NCBI GenBank assembly: GCA_003132305.1
Contig: PKXJ01000018.1
Coordinates: 130,242 to 194,241, forward strand
DNA from: Acidimicrobiaceae bacterium
Lineage (GTDB): Bacteria > Actinomycetota > Acidimicrobiia > Acidimicrobiales > RAAP-2
Reading direction: 5' to 3'
DNA: 64,000 bases
In this document: piece after piece, positions 59,820 to 64,000 of the stretch
Layout: every line of letters starts with the position of its first letter
Position numbering within the stretch: the stretch's first letter is position 1
The notes under the pieces: model-generated
What the model saw: only the letters and a program-made list of their open reading frames with translations
What the model was told of the DNA's origin: nothing
The model's database searches: none
Made by a program: the position numbers and the translations under genes

Positions 59820-60577
59820 CGACCATCGAAATCACGACTATCGAGCCGTTGACGCATCTTGAGGCTATGCGCCTTCAAGCAGATGAATTGGAGTACACAC
59901 TCGCGTCGCTCCGATCTCTCGATGATGTAGCGTGGTCGGCCGCGACCGACTGCCCCGCCTGGGACCTGCGCGCAATGTACCAACACGTCCTCGGCGCCTG
60001 CGAAGCGGGCGCGTCCATGCGCGAGAACATCCACCAACTGCGTCGGGCTCGGGCCCACCGCAAGCAACAGGGCGGACCGCTCGAAGCCGCGCTGTCAACG
60101 GTGCAGGTGCGCGAGCGAATCGACCTCAGCCCCACCCAGATTGTCGAGCGACTCGCGACTATCGCGCCCAAGACTGTCCGGGGCCGCAAGCGCACACCAG
60201 CGCTCGTGCGCAATCACGCGAGGCTCGCCGTCGATGGGCCCGTGCACGAGACTTGGAAGTTTGGCTACCTCATCGACACCATCTATCTGCGCGACCTATG
60301 GATGCACCGCGTCGACATGTCCCGCGCCCTCAACCGGCCACTCGAACTCAGCCCAAACCACGATGGTCGCATCGTCGCCGACGTTGTCGCTGAATGGGCA
60401 CGCCGCCATGGCAAGCCCTTCGTGCTTGAACTCACTGGCCCTGTTGGTGGGACGTACTCGCTTGACCCCGACCTTCCCGGGGCTGAACACCTATCACTGG
60501 ACGCCGTCGAATTCTGCCGCACGCTCGCTGGCCGCGCACCCGCCGCCGGCCTGCTCACCACCGTCGTCCCCTTTTGA
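59816..60577 (+). CDS. Maleylpyruvate isomerase-type (mycothiol-dependent/DinB fold) protein
   Basis: ATGA overlap with TetR gene; WSAATDCPAWDLRAMYQHVLGACEAGAS, LRDLWMHRVDMSRALNRP. Confidence 0.8.
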   Translation: MTTIEITTIEPLTHLEAMRLQADELEYTLASLRSLDDVAWSAATDCPAWDLRAMYQHVLGACEAGASMRENIHQLRRARAHRKQQGGPLEAALSTVQVRERIDLSPTQIVERLATIAPKTVRGRKRTPALVRNHARLAVDGPVHETWKFGYLIDTIYLRDLWMHRVDMSRALNRPLELSPNHDGRIVADVVAEWARRHGKPFVLELTGPVGGTYSLDPDLPGAEHLSLDAVEFCRTLAGRAPAAGLLTTVVPF

Positions 60578-60611
60578 ACGAACACACGAACCCACACCAA
60601 GGAGAACAGCA

Positions 60612-61337
60612 ATGGATACACGCATCGACGAAGTCGCCAGCCGCATTTATCGATTCTCGACATTCGTCCCCGGCATCGGACCCACCGGCTTCACCTTCAA
60701 CCAGTACCTCATCGACGACGATGAGCCCCTGCTGTTCCACACCGGACCCCGATCCATGTTCCCGCTCTTGGCCGCAGCCATCTCTACGATTACCCCACTA
60801 GAGCGTCTGCGTTGGATCACCTTCGGCCACCTTGAGTCCGACGAGTGCGGCGCCATGAACGAGTTGCTCGCCGCCGCGCCCCACGCCGAAGTGGCCCACG
60901 GGGCTCTCGGGTGCATGGTGTCACTGAACGACTTGGCCGACCGTGCACCGGTGCCACTCGCCGACGGCCAAGTCATCGAGTTGGGAGAGCACCGCGTACG
61001 CCACATCGACACGCCACACGTCCCGCACGGTTGGGAGGCGCGGGTGCTGTATGAGGAAACGACCACGACGCTCTTGTGCGGCGATCTATTCACCCAACTC
61101 GGCGACCCGCCCGCCATCACGGCCGACGACATCGTCGAGCCGGCCACGCGGGCCGAAGACGTTTTCGGAGCGACGTGCCTGACACCACGAACGGGGCCCA
61201 CCATCCGAAAACTCGCCGACCTCGCCCCCACCACCTTGGCCGTGATGCACGGTTCATGCTTCACCGGCGACGGGGCTACGGCCCTGCTCGCACTCGCGGA
61301 CGAGTACGACGCTCGTCTTGCCCAAGCCATCGCCTAA
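60612..61337 (+). CDS. Stand-alone MBL-fold oxygen-binding diiron (flavodiiron/ODP-like) protein
   Basis: NQYLIDDDEPLLFHTGP, ITFGHLESDECGAMNELL (HxExD), DTPHVPHGW, LLCGDLFTQLGDPP, VMHGSCFTG; no flavodoxin domain. Confidence 0.8.
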   Translation: MDTRIDEVASRIYRFSTFVPGIGPTGFTFNQYLIDDDEPLLFHTGPRSMFPLLAAAISTITPLERLRWITFGHLESDECGAMNELLAAAPHAEVAHGALGCMVSLNDLADRAPVPLADGQVIELGEHRVRHIDTPHVPHGWEARVLYEETTTTLLCGDLFTQLGDPPAITADDIVEPATRAEDVFGATCLTPRTGPTIRKLADLAPTTLAVMHGSCFTGDGATALLALADEYDARLAQAIA

Positions 61338-61563
61338 TACGCGTCGCGACCGGACACATTCCCCCTGACCCGTAGGACACGGGACAACGCTACGGTCCGA
61401 GCGCGAAACCGTGCAAGCGTTCGATCAGTGTGAATGACCCGCTCGTGGAGTTGAGGTTGCAGTTCTGAAAATGCTCGGACCTTGGCGGACAGCTTTCAAA
61501 CCTTTCCCAACTCCTGGCGGAACTGATCAAGTGAGCCTTTCCTGGAATATCAGGTAGGTAACT

Positions 61564-62058
61564 CTAACTATTGGTAGAAGCACCAGGTGAACTGTGAGGC
61601 AGTAGGTGAAAAAGCGTGAGAGGGTCGAGGGGTGATTGTATAAATCCATACTTCTCATAAAAGGCCTTCACACCATCTTGTTTTGCGTGAACCAGAACCA
61701 CTCTCACGCCGACGCGTTCACTCACCTCAAACGCCTTCAACATAAAATGTTTGAGAAGTGCTGCGGCGAGACCTTGACCTTGGTAGTCGCTGTGCACGGC
61801 AAGTCGCGAAAGTAACACCGCTGGAAGAATCTCTGGTTGGTTACGTCTCATCGCCTTTGGGGCGGCTTCACGAACAACGGCCGCACTGGCTGAGGCGTAA
61901 TAGGCGACGACGATTTGACCGTCTAGGGCTACCCACGTTCGTGATGCCCCTGAAGCTTGATTCGATCGAGCGCGAGTCTTAATCCAGGTATCGAGGGCCT
62001 CGGATTCGCACCGGAAATGGTTAGCATCGTGATCCTCCGCGAGGAGTACGGGACCCAA
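61564..62058 (-). CDS. GNAT acetyltransferase, probable toxin (TacT/AtaT type)
   Basis: LSRLAVHSDYQGQGLAAALLKHFML, FYEKYGFIQSPLDPLTLFHLLP; directly downstream of DUF1778 gene; start likely TTG 62058. Confidence 0.87.
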   Translation of the reverse strand: MGPVLLAEDHDANHFRCESEALDTWIKTRARSNQASGASRTWVALDGQIVVAYYASASAAVVREAAPKAMRRNQPEILPAVLLSRLAVHSDYQGQGLAAALLKHFMLKAFEVSERVGVRVVLVHAKQDGVKAFYEKYGFIQSPLDPLTLFHLLPHSSPGASTNS

Positions 62059-62073
62059 AAGATTCAGGTTGAA

Positions 62074-62343
62074 CTACCGCTCAAGCACTGACGGAGAAGT
62101 GAGCAATTTCACCATCGCCGCGTTGAACGTCACTGGTCGAGAGAGCGCACTCTCAATTTCGCGCCATTCATCTTCATTCGCGACGAATGATCGCAGATCG
62201 GCCAGATCAGATTGGGCCGCACCTACGGCGTTGCGAAGCACATAATCGTTGGTCGACTCCCCACGAACCTCGGCGGCGCGACGAAGCACTAGGTCCTGCT
62301 CGGGAGTTAATCGGATACTTAATCGTTCAGTTTTTGTAGCCAT
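62074..62343 (-). CDS. DUF1778 ribbon-helix-helix antitoxin
   Basis: MATKTERLSIRLTPEQDLVLRRAAEVRGESTNDYVLRNAVGAAQ. Confidence 0.88.
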   Translation of the reverse strand: MATKTERLSIRLTPEQDLVLRRAAEVRGESTNDYVLRNAVGAAQSDLADLRSFVANEDEWREIESALSRPVTFNAAMVKLLTSPSVLER

Positions 62344-62462
62344 ACGTTCATTGTACACCAATTGACGTACACCAGAACTCCTCGCGGTCCTTCTAAAAAG
62401 GATTTCAATCCCTTCGCGGGACCCGGACCACGTATTAGTCCATCGCGGGGTCGAAGGCGTAT

Positions 62463-62872
62463 TCAACGGCGTTCGCGACGTCCATCCCGCGACCGGCGGC
62501 TTCTGCCATCCCCGTGGGCTGCGACGCCAATCCTCGCGGCACGATGGACTTCGTAGCCGACCAGGCCAGTAGAAGCCTCCGATGCTTCACCAGTGTGCAC
62601 ACCCATGCGGACCCGGAGTTGCTCACCCTTCGGCCAATCTTGGTCAGCGAGGGCTCGCTGCATCCAGACCGATGCGGCGACGCACGCGCTAGGTGAGGTA
62701 AAGGTCGCGAAGAACGAGTCACCCTGGGTTCCTCGCTCCCGACCGTCGTGAATCGCGAGGCCTTCCCTGATGACCCGATGGTGATCCTGGAGAACTTGCG
62801 CGTAGGCGTCAGATCTCAAGCGGTTTAATAGTGCAGTGGTCCCTCGATGTCAGTGCAAAGAAATGTCAGCAT
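62463..62872 (-). pseudogene. Class III adenylate/guanylate cyclase fragment with frameshift
   Basis: MLTFLCTDIEG in one frame (ATG 62872) then LLNRLRSDAYAQVLQDHHRVIREGLAIHDGRERGTQGDSFFATFTSPSACVAASVWMQRALADQDWPKGEQLRVRMGVHTGEASEASTGLVGYEVHRAARIG in another; domain then ends. Confidence 0.8.
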
Positions 62873-63380
62873 CGGTCTGCCCTGCATCTAGTTGACTCCG
62901 AGTTTCGCCAAGCAGAATCAGTTAAACGCTTGTGCCGTCTGGTTGTTCGATGAGCGTAGTTCAGGTTTGATCTCGCGCTCCGTCTATTAGACGACTCGTG
63001 GTGCACACGCACGGCGCCTTCTGGGAGTGCCGCGATCCCCATTTGGCAATCAAGCGATGGAAGTCTCCAAACTGCGAAAACGTTGCATTTCTGACAACGA
63101 TCCGTGGGCCGTACTGTGCGCCGTACCGGACTTGAACCTGACCCCTGGCGAGTCATGTCCTCGTAGGGAGTTCAGAGGCGTTCGCCAGCGTTCAATTCGT
63201 CCTCTCTGTGGGAAATATCGTCCGGCGAAGTTTGCCATCATTCAAGCCCGTTCAAAGTATTCGCAAGCGGAATAGCAGACATTCGATACGCGAATGACTA
63301 TTCACCTCGCGACGTCGCCGAAGAGCGAGGGTTCACGAAGGTGACGGGAAGCTGATACCAGCGCCGGCGCTTAGCGCTGT

Positions 63381-64000
63381 GTGTTACAGCCCATAAGTAT
63401 CGTCGAACGCGTGTACGCCTCTCGACAACAACTCAATGAGCGTCAACTGGAGGCCGCCTCATTTGGCGACGGGCCCCTCCGAGTCTTGGCGGGGCCCGGG
63501 ACTGGAAAAACGACCACGCTGAGCGCTCGGGTGGAGTTCCTTCTCGAGCGCGGCGCAGCGCCCGATCGAATACTTCTTTTGACCTTCACGCGCCGGTCCG
63601 CCCGCGACATCATTGGCCGCGTGCGTGCATTGCGGCGCGACGAACAAGTTCAAAGGGTCTCGGGCGGAACGTTCCACTCGGTGGCCCACCACACACTGCG
63701 ACGCCACCACGCCGCCGTTGGTTTGCCTGAGGGTTTTGGAGTTCTCGACCAGAGTGACAGCGCCGACCTGCTCGATCTGGTGCGAAGCGACCTCGGAATA
63801 CTGAGCGGCAAACGGAGACTCCCGAAGAAGGCCACGCTGGCTACCCTGTATTCGCGCACCGTTAATACCGGCGTTCCTCTGAGTGAGGTCATGAGCGACG
63901 TTACTCCCTGGTGCGCCGAGCACTGTGACGACGTCGCCTCACTCTTTCGGGCCTTCGTGATGAGAAAACAGTCACTTGGCTTGCTGGACTTTGACGACCT
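63381..64000 (+). CDS. UvrD/REP-family helicase, N-terminal part, truncated by window end
   Basis: LNERQLEAASFGDGPLRVLAGPGTGKTTTLSARVEFLLERGAAPDRILLLTFTRRSARDIIGRV; frame open to end, start GTG 63381 or 63411; not in supplied track. Confidence 0.88.
   Translation, partial: MLQPISIVERVYASRQQLNERQLEAASFGDGPLRVLAGPGTGKTTTLSARVEFLLERGAAPDRILLLTFTRRSARDIIGRVRALRRDEQVQRVSGGTFHSVAHHTLRRHHAAVGLPEGFGVLDQSDSADLLDLVRSDLGILSGKRRLPKKATLATLYSRTVNTGVPLSEVMSDVTPWCAEHCDDVASLFRAFVMRKQSLGLLDFDD

Noticed and set aside
63360-63380. Palindrome agcgccggcgct and neighbouring gcgct repeat before the helicase gene
   Set aside because: A 12-bp GC palindrome in high-GC DNA is weak evidence for a specific element.
1-64000. 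CRISPR arrays, rRNA, tRNA genes, intact IS elements or prophage
   Set aside because: No regularly spaced repeats, no recognised rRNA/tRNA sequence and no intact transposase or phage structural genes seen by eye; a tRNAscan/Infernal run would be needed for certainty.

Overview
The window is high-GC DNA with actinobacterial character (GAF-ANTAR regulators, mycothiol-type maleylpyruvate isomerase fold, DUF2630, several apparent leaderless promoters). An Acidimicrobiia-like origin is my inference only. Gene density is chromosomal. From left to right it contains: an oxidative sugar-acid catabolism and ABC-transporter cassette; divergent trpG/trpE; small stress and membrane genes (CsbD-like) and two GAF-ANTAR regulators; a UbiE-like methyltransferase with a membrane partner; a split B12 acyl-CoA mutase with isobutyryl-CoA-mutase-like active-site residues; mscL with a zinc ribbon; nnr; a complete liv ABC operon; pirin; a DUF5666-like secreted protein; trehalose/glucan genes (otsA, GH15, GH65, beta-PGM); a DksA/TraR-like protein lacking zinc cysteines next to a channel-like membrane protein; a divergent pair of poly-Thr cell-wall enzymes; an orphan archaeal-type ATPase beside a TnpB remnant; secreted and lipoproteins; Smr; Gfo/Idh; class III aminotransferase plus epimerase; a TetR-MDMPI-ODP (flavodiiron-like) operon; a GNAT/DUF1778 toxin-antitoxin pair; a decayed nucleotide cyclase; and the start of a UvrD-like helicase. 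No rRNA, tRNA, CRISPR array or intact transposon was recognised. No single unmistakably novel system stands out. The best leads are the zinc-less DksA-like/channel-like pair (33.8-35.3 kb), the TetR-MDMPI-ODP operon (59.1-61.3 kb), the collapsed lactonase micro-ORF (5.1-5.3 kb), the face-to-face leaderless trp promoter (7.48-7.52 kb) and the ATPase/TnpB-scar locus (41.2-42.7 kb). All homology calls are from memory of family motifs, with no database search.
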